From Ketobacter sp036337295 (lineage in GTDB: Bacteria > Pseudomonadota > Gammaproteobacteria > Pseudomonadales > Ketobacteraceae), in contig JAYZEN010000008.1 in NCBI GenBank assembly GCA_036337295.1, forward strand, positions 1 through 64,000: DNA of 64,000 bases, given 5' to 3'. The position numbers were made by a program, and so were the translations under genes. Positions within the stretch are counted from its first letter, which is position 1; every line of letters begins with the position of its first letter. Of this stretch, positions 1 through 9,449 are shown one piece after another. The notes beneath the pieces were generated by a model, which did no database searches, had not been told where the DNA came from, and saw only the letters and a program-made list of their open reading frames with translations.

Positions 1-1
1 C

Positions 2-340
2 ACCCGCCCCTCCATCAGCGAAGTCAGCGCCACCAAGATGATGGACAACGCCTCCGGCGGTCTGTTGAAAGAATCCCTGACCGGCGTGGAAGGGGTCGAA
101 GTACAGATCCACATCGTTCAGACCGGTGCCAAGCAAGTGGAAAAATACGCTGCCTACACCCTGTCTGACGTGCTGATCAGCTCTTACAGCGTTAACGCCA
201 GCGGCGGCAGCGCTCCCAGCGAAGCGCTGAGCCTCAGCTTCTCCAAAATCGTGGCCGATCTGCAGGGCGCCGACAAGACCAACAAGAATGGTCAGAACAT
301 GAAAGTGGGTTACAACCTCACTACCGGCGAACCTCAGTAA
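2..340 (+). CDS. hcp: Hcp, T6SS inner-tube protein (5' truncated by window edge)
   Basis: The reading frame is open from base 2 to the TAA at 338-340 and gives the last 112 residues of an Hcp (TssD) protein, the hexameric ring that stacks into the T6SS inner tube. The first internal ATG codes for residues already inside the conserved fold, so the true start lies outside the window. The 'VEKYAAYTLSDVLISSY' stretch and the C-terminal 'GYNLTTGE' strand are typical of the family. It lies 80 bases upstream of vgrG on the same strand, the usual hcp-vgrG pairing. No C-terminal extension is present, so this looks like a structural Hcp and not an effector-carrying one. Confidence 0.9.
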   Translation, partial: TRPSISEVSATKMMDNASGGLLKESLTGVEGVEVQIHIVQTGAKQVEKYAAYTLSDVLISSYSVNASGGSAPSEALSLSFSKIVADLQGADKTNKNGQNMKVGYNLTTGEPQ

Positions 341-348
341 GCTGTTCA

Positions 349-369
349 GGGCGGGGGATCACCCCGCCC
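349..369 (+). terminator. GC-rich hairpin between hcp and vgrG
   Basis: A perfect 8 bp stem (gggcgggg / ccccgccc) with a 5-base loop sits 8 bases after the hcp stop. Only a weak T-rich tail (gcttgcttt) follows, so it may be a leaky terminator that reduces vgrG expression relative to hcp, or an mRNA-stabilising hairpin. The stem is directly visible; the role is inferred. Confidence 0.4.
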
Positions 370-420
370 GCTTGCTTTACCCACCGACCTTTCACCAACC
401 AATGAAACGGGGCTGCGGCC

Positions 421-2460
421 ATGTCAATCAGTCAGGACAATCGACTACTATCCATTACGGCGAGTTTTGTCAGCAAAGACGCCATCGCCGTAGAATTGCA
501 GGGCACTGAGACCATCTCCCAGCCTTTCGATCTGTCGGTCACCATCCTGTCAAAGAATCATGCCCTGGGCAGCAGCGATGTGATTGGCCAGAAATGTTCG
601 ATTACCCTGAACCATAAAGACACCAAAACCCCCCGCTATTTTCACGGCCGGGTCAATGGCTTCTCACTGGGTGAACTGGATGGTGATTACCGGCGTTACA
701 ACCTGCGCCTGGTACCCGGTTTCTGGTTTGCCACCCAATCCCAGCAGCACCGGATTTTTGAAGAGAAAACGGCCAAAGACATCATCCTGGATGTACTGGG
801 TGAATACGGCGCCTTCTGCAAGTTCAGCGACAAAACCTCCGCGACGTACCTGGTGCGTGAATACTGCGTGCAATACGGTGAAAGCGATTTTGATTTTGTC
901 AGCCGCCTGATGGAAGAGGAAGGCATCTTCTATTACTTCACCCACGAAGAAAACGAACACACCATGGTGTTGTGTGACAGCACCTCGGGTTATGTGGACT
1001 GTGCGGATAAAGACGTGAAGCTGAACGTCGGTTCCGACATGGATCTGAAAGCCAGCATCCTGAGCTGGCATCGGGAAATGAATTTCCATACGGACACCTT
1101 CGAGATGTCCGATTACAACCACAACACACCCAAGAATTTCTACAAACAGACGCTGTCCACCAAGCACAAGTTTGCCCAGAGCCCGGGCAACAAAACCGTG
1201 CAGGATTTCAGCGGCTTTATTTACAAATCCGGCAGCGAAGCCGACCACGATTTCGATGTGGCCAGCAACAAACGCATGAACGGCGTACGCCTGGAAAGCC
1301 TGGAGGCGGCCCACGATATTGCCAAGGGTTCAGGCTATGCCGGCAGCTTCAGCCCCGGCGGCCGTTTCAAACTGGATCACCACATCAAGTCTGAATGCAA
1401 CACCTATGTCCTGACCCAGGTTCAGCACGCCGCCCAGAATCGCAACGATCGCACAGCGGATTATCGCAACAGCTTCACCTGCATTCCCTCCACGGTGGTG
1501 TTCCGGGCCCCGGTCACCCGTACCAAACAACTGATGCGCGGCCCACTGACCGCCAAAGTAGTGGAACTGAACGCCTCAGCATCAGAAGCCGCTGCGGACC
1601 CCCACCGCATGATCAAGGTGGAGTTCCCCTGGTCCGATGGCGCCAAAAGTTGCTGGCTGCGGGTCGCGCAGTCCTACGCCGGAGCCGCCTGGGGCGCCAG
1701 TTTCGTACCCCGCCTGAATCAGGAAGTCCTGGTGGAGTTCATCAACGGTGACCCGGACCGACCTGTAGTGGTGGGCGCGCTCTACAACAAGGACAACCAG
1801 GGACCGGGCTACACCAGTACCCAAAGCGGTTTCAAAACCTCGGCGAAAAAATTCAACGAGCTGCGCTTTGATGACAAGGAAAACGCCGAAGAGATTTATG
1901 TCGAAGCGGGCAAGAACTACAACTACATCGTACACTTTGATGAGACCGGTACGGTGGAGAACAACCAGACACTGACCGTCACCAAAGACCGCACCATCAC
2001 CATCAGCGAGGGTGACGAAAGCAAGACGCTTACCGAAGGCAGTCAGACGCTGGACGTGGCCAAGGACCAGACCATCACCATCGGCGAGAACCAGTCCGAA
2101 TCCGTAGGCGCCGACCAGTCCATCAGTGTCGGGGGAGACCGCGGCCTGAACGTGGGTGGCGACGACAAAACCGAGGTTTCGGGCAGCCAGGATTTCAAGG
2201 TCACCGGCGATCAGACCCACAAGGTGACCGGCAAGCAAACCATGAACGTCACCGGCGCCATCACCAACAAATCCGCCCAGAAGATCACCCTGCAGGCCAA
2301 TATGTCCATTGAGCTGAAAGTAGGCGGCAACAGCATCAAAATCGACCCCAGCGGCGTTACCATCACCGGCACCATGGTGAAGATCAACGGCAGCGCCATG
2401 ACGGAAGTAAAAGGTGGCGGCATGCTGAAAATGCAGGGCGGCCTGGTGATGATCAACTAA
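421..2460 (+). CDS. vgrG: VgrG (TssI) spike protein
   Basis: This 679-residue protein is the trimeric puncturing spike of the T6SS tail. Residues 1 to about 370 match the gp27/gp44-like base, including the 'EYCVQYGESDFDFVSRLMEEEGIFY' region typical of the family. Residues about 385-460 form the gp5-like OB fold ('SYAGAAWGASFVPRLNQEVL'). Residues about 490-670 are a long run of short beta repeats (QT-I-V-G-D type) that would make the beta-helix needle. The protein ends in the needle without an added effector domain. It is followed 30 bases later by a PAAR gene that would cap the tip, and hcp is just upstream. Confidence 0.95.
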   Translation: MSISQDNRLLSITASFVSKDAIAVELQGTETISQPFDLSVTILSKNHALGSSDVIGQKCSITLNHKDTKTPRYFHGRVNGFSLGELDGDYRRYNLRLVPGFWFATQSQQHRIFEEKTAKDIILDVLGEYGAFCKFSDKTSATYLVREYCVQYGESDFDFVSRLMEEEGIFYYFTHEENEHTMVLCDSTSGYVDCADKDVKLNVGSDMDLKASILSWHREMNFHTDTFEMSDYNHNTPKNFYKQTLSTKHKFAQSPGNKTVQDFSGFIYKSGSEADHDFDVASNKRMNGVRLESLEAAHDIAKGSGYAGSFSPGGRFKLDHHIKSECNTYVLTQVQHAAQNRNDRTADYRNSFTCIPSTVVFRAPVTRTKQLMRGPLTAKVVELNASASEAAADPHRMIKVEFPWSDGAKSCWLRVAQSYAGAAWGASFVPRLNQEVLVEFINGDPDRPVVVGALYNKDNQGPGYTSTQSGFKTSAKKFNELRFDDKENAEEIYVEAGKNYNYIVHFDETGTVENNQTLTVTKDRTITISEGDESKTLTEGSQTLDVAKDQTITIGENQSESVGADQSISVGGDRGLNVGGDDKTEVSGSQDFKVTGDQTHKVTGKQTMNVTGAITNKSAQKITLQANMSIELKVGGNSIKIDPSGVTITGTMVKINGSAMTEVKGGGMLKMQGGLVMIN

Positions 2461-2490
2461 CACTCTAATTTACGGACAGGAGCCTCCACC

Positions 2491-2793
2491 ATGGGACAAC
2501 CCGCAGCCCGCGTCGGCGACAACCACCTCTGCCCGATGCAGACCCCGGCCCCGGTACCCGTTCCCCACGTGGGCGGGCCCATTACCATGCCCTCTGCCCC
2601 CACTGTCCTGATCGGCAGCATGCCGGCGGCCGGCATGGGCAGCATGTGCGTGTGCGTGGGGCCACCGGACAGCATCGTCAAAGGCAGCGCCACAGTGATG
2701 ATCGGCGGCAAACCCGCCGCCCGCATGGGGGATACCACCGCCCACGGCGGCACCATCATCATGGGTTGCCCCACGGTACTGATCGGCGGTTAA
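2491..2793 (+). CDS. PAAR-domain spike-tip protein
   Basis: This 100-residue protein is almost entirely one PAAR domain, the conical cap on the VgrG needle. It contains the repeated 'PAARVGD', 'TVLIGS', 'PAARMGDTTAHGG' and 'TVLIGG' strands, plus His/Cys residues that usually bind zinc at the tip. The ATG is preceded by an AGGAG-type ribosome site (2478-2482). No toxin domain is fused, so any cargo must be loaded another way. It sits directly after vgrG and before an FHA-sigma54 regulator. Confidence 0.93.
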   Translation: MGQPAARVGDNHLCPMQTPAPVPVPHVGGPITMPSAPTVLIGSMPAAGMGSMCVCVGPPDSIVKGSATVMIGGKPAARMGDTTAHGGTIIMGCPTVLIGG

Positions 2794-2883
2794 TCAGGGC
2801 CTTACGTAGCAATTTTCACTCCCCGCCGTTACAATCCCGAAGCTGATACCCACCAATAATAAATAGCATCCAGTGAGTAGGGA

Positions 2884-4542
2884 ATGAGCAACGACACAAC
2901 CATGTGGGGCGCCGAGCGGCCGGTCAGCTTTAGCAGCCAGAACAGCTTGTACGCCATCACAATCGCCTACCACAGTGACTGGAGTCGAATCGGCGCTACT
3001 GCTTATCTTGAGGGGCTGGATCAAGGCAAGACCTGCTCCCTGTCACGACTGGAACCGGAATTTTCCACCCCCTTCGCCAAAACCCGCTATTGCCTGGATG
3101 ATCGTTACGTCAGCCGCAAGCCCACCACCATCCAGCAACTGAACGGACGCCTGCTCATCACCCCCCACCCGGAAGGCACCGCCATCCGCATCGACGGCTT
3201 TCACGTTCGCGCACCCCACTATGTGTTCGAGGAACAACTGAAGACCGGCGTGGTGGTGGAGCTGGGTGGCCGTGTCATCGTCGTATTGCACAGCCTGACG
3301 CCGGACCGGCGCAGCCCCAACATGCATCGCATGCTGGGGGTCAGCGAAGGCATCGAAACCATCCGCCGTTCCGTGGACCGGGTGGCGGACCTCAATGTGC
3401 CAGTGTTGATCCGGGGTGAAACCGGCACCGGTAAAGAACTGGTGGCCAGCGCCCTGCACAATGCCAGTCCCCGCTGCACGCGCCCCATGCTGGCCGTCAA
3501 CGTGGGGGCCATCCCGGAATCCCTGGCCATCTCCGAATTGTTCGGAGCCAAGAAAGGCTCCTTCACCGGGGCCAACAAAGACAAGCCCGGCTACTTTTCC
3601 CAGGCCAATAACAGCACCCTGTTTCTGGATGAAATCGGTGACGCGCCGGATGAGGTGCAGGTGGCCCTGCTGCGCACCCTTGAAACCAGCGAGGTGCGGC
3701 CGGTGGGCGGCACCGAAACCCTGAAAGTGGATGTGCGCCTGGTGGCCGCCACCGATGCCGACCTGGAGAGCAAACTGGAATCCCAGGATTTCCGCAATCC
3801 CTTACTGCAACGGTTGGCGGGTTTTGAAATCTGGATTCCCCGCCTGGCCCAGCGCAAACCCGACATCGGCCTGTTACTGTCGGAGTTCCTGCGTTACGAA
3901 TTTGATGCCATCGCCGAGCAGCGTCATTACCAGGAGCTGGACCCGGATTCCGAAATGCTCTGGTATCAGTTCTTCCGTCACGCCCTGGAGTTTGATTGGC
4001 CCGGTAATATCCGTCAGATGCGCAACGTCGCGCGGCAGGTGGCCATCCACAATCGCCTAGCCGGTTTCACCAGCATCCCGCCGCGGGTGGAAGCCATGCT
4101 GCTGGAACAGAACCAACGCCAGCAGGAGCAGGAGCAAACGCCAAGTGACAACAACGGCATCGAACAGGAACCCACACCGGTGCCCGGTAGCATCATTCAT
4201 CATTACGCCAGACCCCGCCAGGGGGAACCGGCCAGCAACGCCGCACCACCGCCACCCAATCGACGCAAGCCCAGCACCATCGAAGAGTCGGAATTGATGG
4301 AGGCCCTGCAGCGCCAGCGCTGGGATCTGAAAAACACCGCAGAAGACCTGAATATCTCCCGCGCGGCGTTGTACAAAATGATTGAAGCCAATCCCAACGT
4401 GCGCAAAGCCGGGGATCTGAGCGTGGATGAACTGACGCAAAGCTATGAGCGTTGTGCCGGCAACCTGGAGCAGATGGTGGATGAACTGCACGTTTCCAAA
4501 GCAGCACTAAAACGGCGGATCAAGGAACTGGCCATCAGTTGA
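2884..4542 (+). CDS. FHA-domain sigma54-dependent activator (T6SS regulator candidate)
   Basis: The 552-residue protein has three visible parts. Residues about 15-140 resemble an FHA phosphothreonine-binding fold ('YVSRKPTTI', 'GRLLITPHPEG', 'LKTGVVVELGG'). Residues about 150-395 are a sigma54-interacting AAA+ domain with Walker A GETGTGKE (178-185), the sigma54 loop as GSFTGA (225-230, Ser replacing the usual Ala) and Walker B LFLDEIGD around 249. The C terminus carries two Fis-like helix-turn-helix segments, about 470-500 and 515-548, where one is usual. It follows vgrG and PAAR, so it probably drives T6SS genes. The FHA domain could couple it to the kinase encoded at 27626-30250; that link is inferred. 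Confidence 0.88.
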   Translation: MSNDTTMWGAERPVSFSSQNSLYAITIAYHSDWSRIGATAYLEGLDQGKTCSLSRLEPEFSTPFAKTRYCLDDRYVSRKPTTIQQLNGRLLITPHPEGTAIRIDGFHVRAPHYVFEEQLKTGVVVELGGRVIVVLHSLTPDRRSPNMHRMLGVSEGIETIRRSVDRVADLNVPVLIRGETGTGKELVASALHNASPRCTRPMLAVNVGAIPESLAISELFGAKKGSFTGANKDKPGYFSQANNSTLFLDEIGDAPDEVQVALLRTLETSEVRPVGGTETLKVDVRLVAATDADLESKLESQDFRNPLLQRLAGFEIWIPRLAQRKPDIGLLLSEFLRYEFDAIAEQRHYQELDPDSEMLWYQFFRHALEFDWPGNIRQMRNVARQVAIHNRLAGFTSIPPRVEAMLLEQNQRQQEQEQTPSDNNGIEQEPTPVPGSIIHHYARPRQGEPASNAAPPPPNRRKPSTIEESELMEALQRQRWDLKNTAEDLNISRAALYKMIEANPNVRKAGDLSVDELTQSYERCAGNLEQMVDELHVSKAALKRRIKELAIS

Positions 4543-4551
4543 TGGCCAGTT
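4526..4551. terminator. 11-bp perfect hairpin overlapping the end of the sigma54 activator gene
   Basis: The arms aactggccatc (4526-4536) and gatggccagtt (4541-4551) pair perfectly around a 4-base loop. The stop codon lies in the loop and right arm. It is followed by ggattttgg on the + strand. It sits between two convergent genes, so it may act as a shared terminator, but the T-tract is short in both directions. Confidence 0.45.
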
Positions 4552-4578
4552 GGATTTTGGTGCTAACCAGAATACGGC

Positions 4579-7500
4579 TTACCACAACACCTGGTAACGT
4601 ACCCCTTCGGTACCCAACGCAGGGCGCGCATCAAAACGAAAATAAATGAAGTGCAGACCCGGCTCCAGGGTGAGCTCGCATGTGGCCCCATAACAACCCA
4701 CCTCATGGTCACCCGGATAACCGTCATACACTTCCACTGTGGTGTTTTCCGGCAGATTAAACGTCAACGTAGTCTGCACTGGCAAATACACTGAATGCAC
4801 AGCAAAGTTCAGGGTATCAAACGGCAGCGTTTGATAGGTTTTGCCATTCTCCAGGGACGTACCTTTTGGTCCACCCCAGGCCAATGACAGACTGCCCACC
4901 TCACGATCTGGGTAGTCATGGACGTTCTCCTGGAACACGTAGTACAAACCTGGCTCATTGATATTGAAACGACAAGGTTCCCAGAACAGATCACAGGTCT
5001 GGTAATCGAACTCACTGAACAGGTTACTCCAAGCCATTTCCACCGTATGGGTTACCATACCGGAATAGATTTCCGGAAAATTGGCAGCGGCGCCTTCCTC
5101 AACCCGAAAACTCTCCAGCACCACGTGATCGCGACCGATGGCAATGGCACCGCCATTCACCATGGTAGGCTCATTGCCCCACAGCGCTTTGACGCTGTGA
5201 TTGTTGTACCACACCTCTTCCTGATTGCTACCGGGATAATCCGGGTTCGCCTCCATCAATGCATAATACCCACCGCCTTGTGCATCGTAGGTGCTCATCA
5301 GTACTGGAGAGCTCCACGCACCTGGACCAACTCCCCCCCCAAATTCATGAACGACTTTGAGGCTGGTATTGGCGGAGGTGCCCACTGCCAATGGTATGGA
5401 GTGTTGCGCCAGGTAAAACGATTCAATCCAGAACTGGCCTGGCTCCAATGCATCAACGGTTGCAATCTGCCCATGGTTCATGGAACCGCCGGTGACGGAG
5501 TTCAGGTATTGCATGGTCATCGAATACTGAGCCGCCGGCTCAAACCCGTCATCCGGCAGGTAGCTGTAAACAAAGTAGGTTCCCGCTTCTCTTTGCGCTA
5601 AATGACAAAGTGTCTCCCCGCTGCAGGAGGCAATCACATCAGGGCCAAATTCCGAATGCCGTATTTCCGTCATCCATGCCAGGGGTGAAGGCACCAACAG
5701 AACAGAGTCTGCATTTTCTGGCAGGTAAAAGCTCTGTACATCAACGCGACCGTCTGCCACAAACTCAAACGACGCTGGTCTGCCCCGTTGCAGAACGGCA
5801 TGCTGTTCCCCACCGAGCGCGATTGAAAAGCCGGACGCACTCTGCCAGGGATCATCGGTTCGCATCACCTGCACAAAGTACAACCCTGGTGGCAAGTGTG
5901 AATAGATCTGCTGTTCGGGCAGGGGCAATCCCTGCTCATCGTACACTCTGATCAGCATATCCGGACTGCTTGCCAAAGCGAGCGAATTGAATTCATCCGA
6001 CAGATAAAATGAGGACAAATGCATTGCACCGGGCGCCAGATTCAAATCATAAAAGGAACCACTACTTTCAAGCGTGGTTTGCTGCTGGCTGCCCAGCAAC
6101 AGTGACACATTGACCGTAATCGGCTGGTCCGCCACTGCGCTGTAGGCCATGGTCATTTCCACAAAATACAATTCGTCTCGAGCGCCGCTAAAACCACAAC
6201 CCTGCTCAGCACTGCAGATCTCGCGCCCATCCCGCGAACGGATTCTGACGTTGACCACCCCATCGGCAGAGAAGGCCGCAAATACACCGCCCTCGATGCC
6301 TTCAGGCAGATAGAACGACTGCAAAGCCATACCAGTCTCATTGGGCAACACCAGCGTTTTCTGATCACCGCTGGCCATGGAACCAACCCCTTCTGCACCC
6401 AGCGCCAGACTGGTATTCAACTCGGTGAAGGTGCCATCCAACTGCGTCACTCGGGCGAACAACACATTGCTGCTGCTGACCAGCAACGAACATCGAACCT
6501 GCTGGCGACAAACCCATTCCCCATGGGCAGAGTAGACATCCACCAGACCAGAAGGCGATGCAGCGAACTGCATCAACTCCGTGGTGAAAGGAACCACCAT
6601 GGATTCCACCGCAAATGCCCCGGTCGCCAGTGCATGACGATTCACCCCGCCGTTTGCGATGGTCGTGTAAGCCGTACCGCCGAAGGTGAGGGATACGGTG
6701 TTGACGACGTCGTCCTGGGGCGCCGAGCCGCCGCGCCCGATCAACACCACGTAATCCTTGGCCCCGGTGTTGGTTGCAATGCAGGGCTCAAAGTCGTAGC
6801 AAAACGCCACGCCGGCGCCATCATCCGCAGTCAGGATCTCAATCAGTAACGGGTTTTCATCGCGGGTATCCGGTGCGGCCAACATAAAGGCGGCCACATC
6901 CTCCTGCGTACTGAAGGTTTCCAACTGCAGATCCGCATCCCCTTGAATCGCCGCCTGAACCTGATCCTGATTCAGCAGGGTACCCCCCTGCTCGCTCCAG
7001 GTGGAGAAGGCAACACTGACCGGACTGCCCACTGGCAGCAAGCCGTCGTCTTCGTTATGGACATAGGCAATGAAGGATGACGGGGATTGCAGATCCAATA
7101 GACAAGGGCGATAGGGCTCACAGTGGAACTCGACGCCATCGCCTCCGTAGAGTTTAACGCGGGTACCAAGGGTTGCCGCAAATACCCCGCGGCGATCCTG
7201 CGCCTGGGCAGAGAAGGTTTCAATCAGGAAACCGCTGTCGGGTACAGCCTGGTTTTGTTTGCGCTGACGGCGCTCCAACGAATCATAGAGTGGACCGCCG
7301 TAGTTGAGCGCAACGTGAAACTGCTGGGGAGCGCTGGGCCCTGTCACCTGACTCTTCACGAAATACAGATCAGCCTGCGGTTGGGGGAGAATACACGGCT
7401 GCTCTAACCAGCAGGAAGCCACCCGCTCCCCTTGCGCAGAGAACACTTCCTGCACCACATACTCCGCCAGCGGTGCCACGGCCACAAACTCAGCATCCTG

Positions 7501-8550
7501 CGGCGCGGCAAACGTATCCAGAAACACGTCGTCCACTTCCGCATCTGACCACGGGCGCTGGGCGCCGTGAGCCAGTGATGTCATGTCCTCACCACCCCAG
7601 GCTGCCGTAATGGAGAAGGCGGCCTCGTCGTTGGACAACACCATGGCGACGGAATACAGACCCTCTGTCAGACCGGACACCGTGCACGGTTGGGCCGGTG
7701 GGCAGTTCATTACCACCGCTCCCTGCTGATTGATGATGTCCAGAGCCACACCCGGGGAACTGCTGTGCACCATGATGCTATCCGCCTGTGCCGGCAGATA
7801 CAGGGTTTCTACAAGTCGCTCGCCGGTCACACCGGAAAGCCCACGCTTTGGAATCCCATTTGCCAACGTGGCCGTTGAGGGGCTGCCCCAACTGGCCACC
7901 AGACTGGCGCCAGTGTAGGCCAGGCTATTCTGAATACGGACAAAATACAGGCCCGGTGCCAGCCCTGCCACCTGACAGCGTTGCCCACAAGGCTGGATCA
8001 GCTGCCCCTGGCTGTCCAGCAGCTGCAGCTCTGAATCCAGCAGGCCACTGCTATGCAACGACAGCACCTGATCCGGTGCCTCCATAAAGAACGAGGCCAG
8101 CCGTATGGAATCTGCTGGTGCTTTCAGGTCCGCCAACGGAACCGCATTGGCCAACACGGCGGCATCAGGCCCACCCCAGGACGCCGCAATGGACACATTT
8201 TCATAGTCCGCAACAGAGGTCAGCTTGAGTTCCAGATCGCCAGCAGGGGGATTCAGCAGACTGCAGGGCGCAAGTGATACCGCAAGGGATGGGCACAACA
8301 ACAGGTTGGTTCCATCGGCGTTCAGTAATTCCGCCTGAAGATCCGGGCTGCCGGTCAGCGCGATCAGCAAGGCATTGGTGTTGTCTGGAATATTGATGCG
8401 GTAGGTTTTCACCGAATCAAGTGCACCACTCACGCCGGTAACCGGGACCCCATTCTTGATCGCCGGTGTGCCACCACCGCAACCCCAAAGTATTAATGTG
8501 AAGATTGAGAGCAAACAAATCCGAACAGCATGTTTCTTAACAGAAATCAT
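4579..8550 (-). CDS. Giant lipoprotein with about 13 Cys-pair beta repeats
   Basis: From the ATG at 8550 (GGGGAAG ribosome site upstream) the protein has 1323 residues; a TTG 15 bases further upstream is less likely. It begins with a lipoprotein signal ending 'LILWGC', with the lipidated Cys at about 24. The rest is about 13 divergent repeats of roughly 100 residues. Each opens with a 'xLANGxP'-like turn and contains a 'SFYLP' strand. Most carry a Cys-x4-9-Cys pair (for example 'CPPAQPC', 'CEPYRPC', 'CYGATC'), followed by 'GLYFV' and ending near 'AWGGP'. The Cys pairs are probably disulfides and suggest a periplasmic or surface location. The unit looks like a distant PPC-type beta sandwich. 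Function is unknown. It is convergent with the sigma54 activator gene. Confidence 0.85.
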   Translation of the reverse strand: MISVKKHAVRICLLSIFTLILWGCGGGTPAIKNGVPVTGVSGALDSVKTYRINIPDNTNALLIALTGSPDLQAELLNADGTNLLLCPSLAVSLAPCSLLNPPAGDLELKLTSVADYENVSIAASWGGPDAAVLANAVPLADLKAPADSIRLASFFMEAPDQVLSLHSSGLLDSELQLLDSQGQLIQPCGQRCQVAGLAPGLYFVRIQNSLAYTGASLVASWGSPSTATLANGIPKRGLSGVTGERLVETLYLPAQADSIMVHSSSPGVALDIINQQGAVVMNCPPAQPCTVSGLTEGLYSVAMVLSNDEAAFSITAAWGGEDMTSLAHGAQRPWSDAEVDDVFLDTFAAPQDAEFVAVAPLAEYVVQEVFSAQGERVASCWLEQPCILPQPQADLYFVKSQVTGPSAPQQFHVALNYGGPLYDSLERRQRKQNQAVPDSGFLIETFSAQAQDRRGVFAATLGTRVKLYGGDGVEFHCEPYRPCLLDLQSPSSFIAYVHNEDDGLLPVGSPVSVAFSTWSEQGGTLLNQDQVQAAIQGDADLQLETFSTQEDVAAFMLAAPDTRDENPLLIEILTADDGAGVAFCYDFEPCIATNTGAKDYVVLIGRGGSAPQDDVVNTVSLTFGGTAYTTIANGGVNRHALATGAFAVESMVVPFTTELMQFAASPSGLVDVYSAHGEWVCRQQVRCSLLVSSSNVLFARVTQLDGTFTELNTSLALGAEGVGSMASGDQKTLVLPNETGMALQSFYLPEGIEGGVFAAFSADGVVNVRIRSRDGREICSAEQGCGFSGARDELYFVEMTMAYSAVADQPITVNVSLLLGSQQQTTLESSGSFYDLNLAPGAMHLSSFYLSDEFNSLALASSPDMLIRVYDEQGLPLPEQQIYSHLPPGLYFVQVMRTDDPWQSASGFSIALGGEQHAVLQRGRPASFEFVADGRVDVQSFYLPENADSVLLVPSPLAWMTEIRHSEFGPDVIASCSGETLCHLAQREAGTYFVYSYLPDDGFEPAAQYSMTMQYLNSVTGGSMNHGQIATVDALEPGQFWIESFYLAQHSIPLAVGTSANTSLKVVHEFGGGVGPGAWSSPVLMSTYDAQGGGYYALMEANPDYPGSNQEEVWYNNHSVKALWGNEPTMVNGGAIAIGRDHVVLESFRVEEGAAANFPEIYSGMVTHTVEMAWSNLFSEFDYQTCDLFWEPCRFNINEPGLYYVFQENVHDYPDREVGSLSLAWGGPKGTSLENGKTYQTLPFDTLNFAVHSVYLPVQTTLTFNLPENTTVEVYDGYPGDHEVGCYGATCELTLEPGLHFIYFRFDARPALGTEGVRYQVLW

Positions 8551-8654
8551 CCGTGTCTTCCCCAAATTTAATTTATCTTTTTATTGTGAACCGCCAATCT
8601 TAACACGACTTTGCGACATTCCGATAACAAGTGGTGATGTTATAGTCACCCCCG

Positions 8655-8966
8655 TCAGACCGGTATGGCCGTAGAACAGATGTCATAGGAATGAAAAACC
8701 CTCTCCAGCAAACCGTGGGCCCGCGCCGCTTGGCGCCAGGGTTCAATATGAGGCGCCACCAGATGCTGTTCCAGGCTTTCACGACTGGGCCACAGCTCCG
8801 AAAACCGGATCAGGCCCTTATCGAATGGATCTTCTGCCACCTCATAAAGAATGCAGCCATCCCGTTCCTGGGTGGCTCGAACAAAGGCTTCCAGATGTGG
8901 CAGCAACGAGTCAATCTGCTGGGGAGGAAACCGCAGAATGCCGAACACCGCAACTTTTGCTTCCAT
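8655..8966 (-). CDS. Antibiotic biosynthesis monooxygenase (ABM)-like protein
   Basis: Starting at the ATG at 8966, behind an AGGTG ribosome site, this gives a 103-residue single-domain protein; a GTG 9 bases upstream is an alternative. 'FVRATQERDGCILYEVAEDP' and 'FSELWPSRESLEQHLVAPH' follow the ferredoxin-like ABM pattern seen in small quinol monooxygenases and related heme-binding or detoxifying enzymes. The substrate cannot be told from sequence. It is the first of a run of small, same-strand accessory genes and lies 35 bases from the VOC gene behind it. Confidence 0.8.
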   Translation of the reverse strand: MEAKVAVFGILRFPPQQIDSLLPHLEAFVRATQERDGCILYEVAEDPFDKGLIRFSELWPSRESLEQHLVAPHIEPWRQAARAHGLLERVFHSYDICSTAIPV

Positions 8967-9001
8967 AGATTTCACCTGATCAGGCTCACGGGTTTATTGG
9001 G

Positions 9002-9403
9002 TTATCGGGGTGCCGGCAGATGCAGCTCTATTACGTTGCTATCCGGGTCCCTGACAAAGATAAACGTTGCCCCGTCGGGAAGCACGATCGGCCCGCCCGT
9101 GATGGGAATATCCAGCTCCTTCAATTGCGAACGCACCGAATCCAGATCCGTCACCTCCAACGCCATATGGGTATAGCCCGTGTGCTTGATGGGCACATCC
9201 ATCAGAATGTTCTCTTTCTTCTCCGGCTTGGCATTAAGAATGAAATTCACGTTCACCCCACTGGGGTGCAACATCACCGCCACCGGCTCAGGGCCAACGG
9301 GCCCCATGATGAATTCAAAGCCAAGCTTTTCGTAGAAGGCCCGGGATGCCTCAAGGTCAGAGACCCGAATGCCAACGTGATTGATTCCTGTAATTTCCTT
9401 CAT
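9002..9403 (-). CDS. VOC-family (glyoxalase-fold) protein
   Basis: The ATG at 9403, after a ggaag ribosome site, gives 133 residues beginning 'MKEITGINHVGIRVSDLEAS'. This is the canonical first beta-alpha-beta module of the vicinal oxygen chelate fold. A second module starts with 'HTGYTHMALEVTDLDSVRSQL' and ends 'FVRDPDSNVIELH'. His in module 1, His in 'GYTHMA' and Glu in 'NVIELH' are plausible metal ligands, so a lyase or dioxygenase activity is possible. The open frame reaches further upstream to 9478, but that extension is not VOC-like. Confidence 0.85.
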   Translation of the reverse strand: MKEITGINHVGIRVSDLEASRAFYEKLGFEFIMGPVGPEPVAVMLHPSGVNVNFILNAKPEKKENILMDVPIKHTGYTHMALEVTDLDSVRSQLKELDIPITGGPIVLPDGATFIFVRDPDSNVIELHLPAPR

Positions 9404-9449
9404 CGTCTTCCCTGTTTGTTGTATTAAACACACACCCCGCGACCGCGGG

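Noticed and set aside
1582..2463. Long - strand open frame opposite vgrG
   Set aside because: It mirrors the vgrG codon pattern in a high-GC gene; no ribosome site and no recognisable domain.
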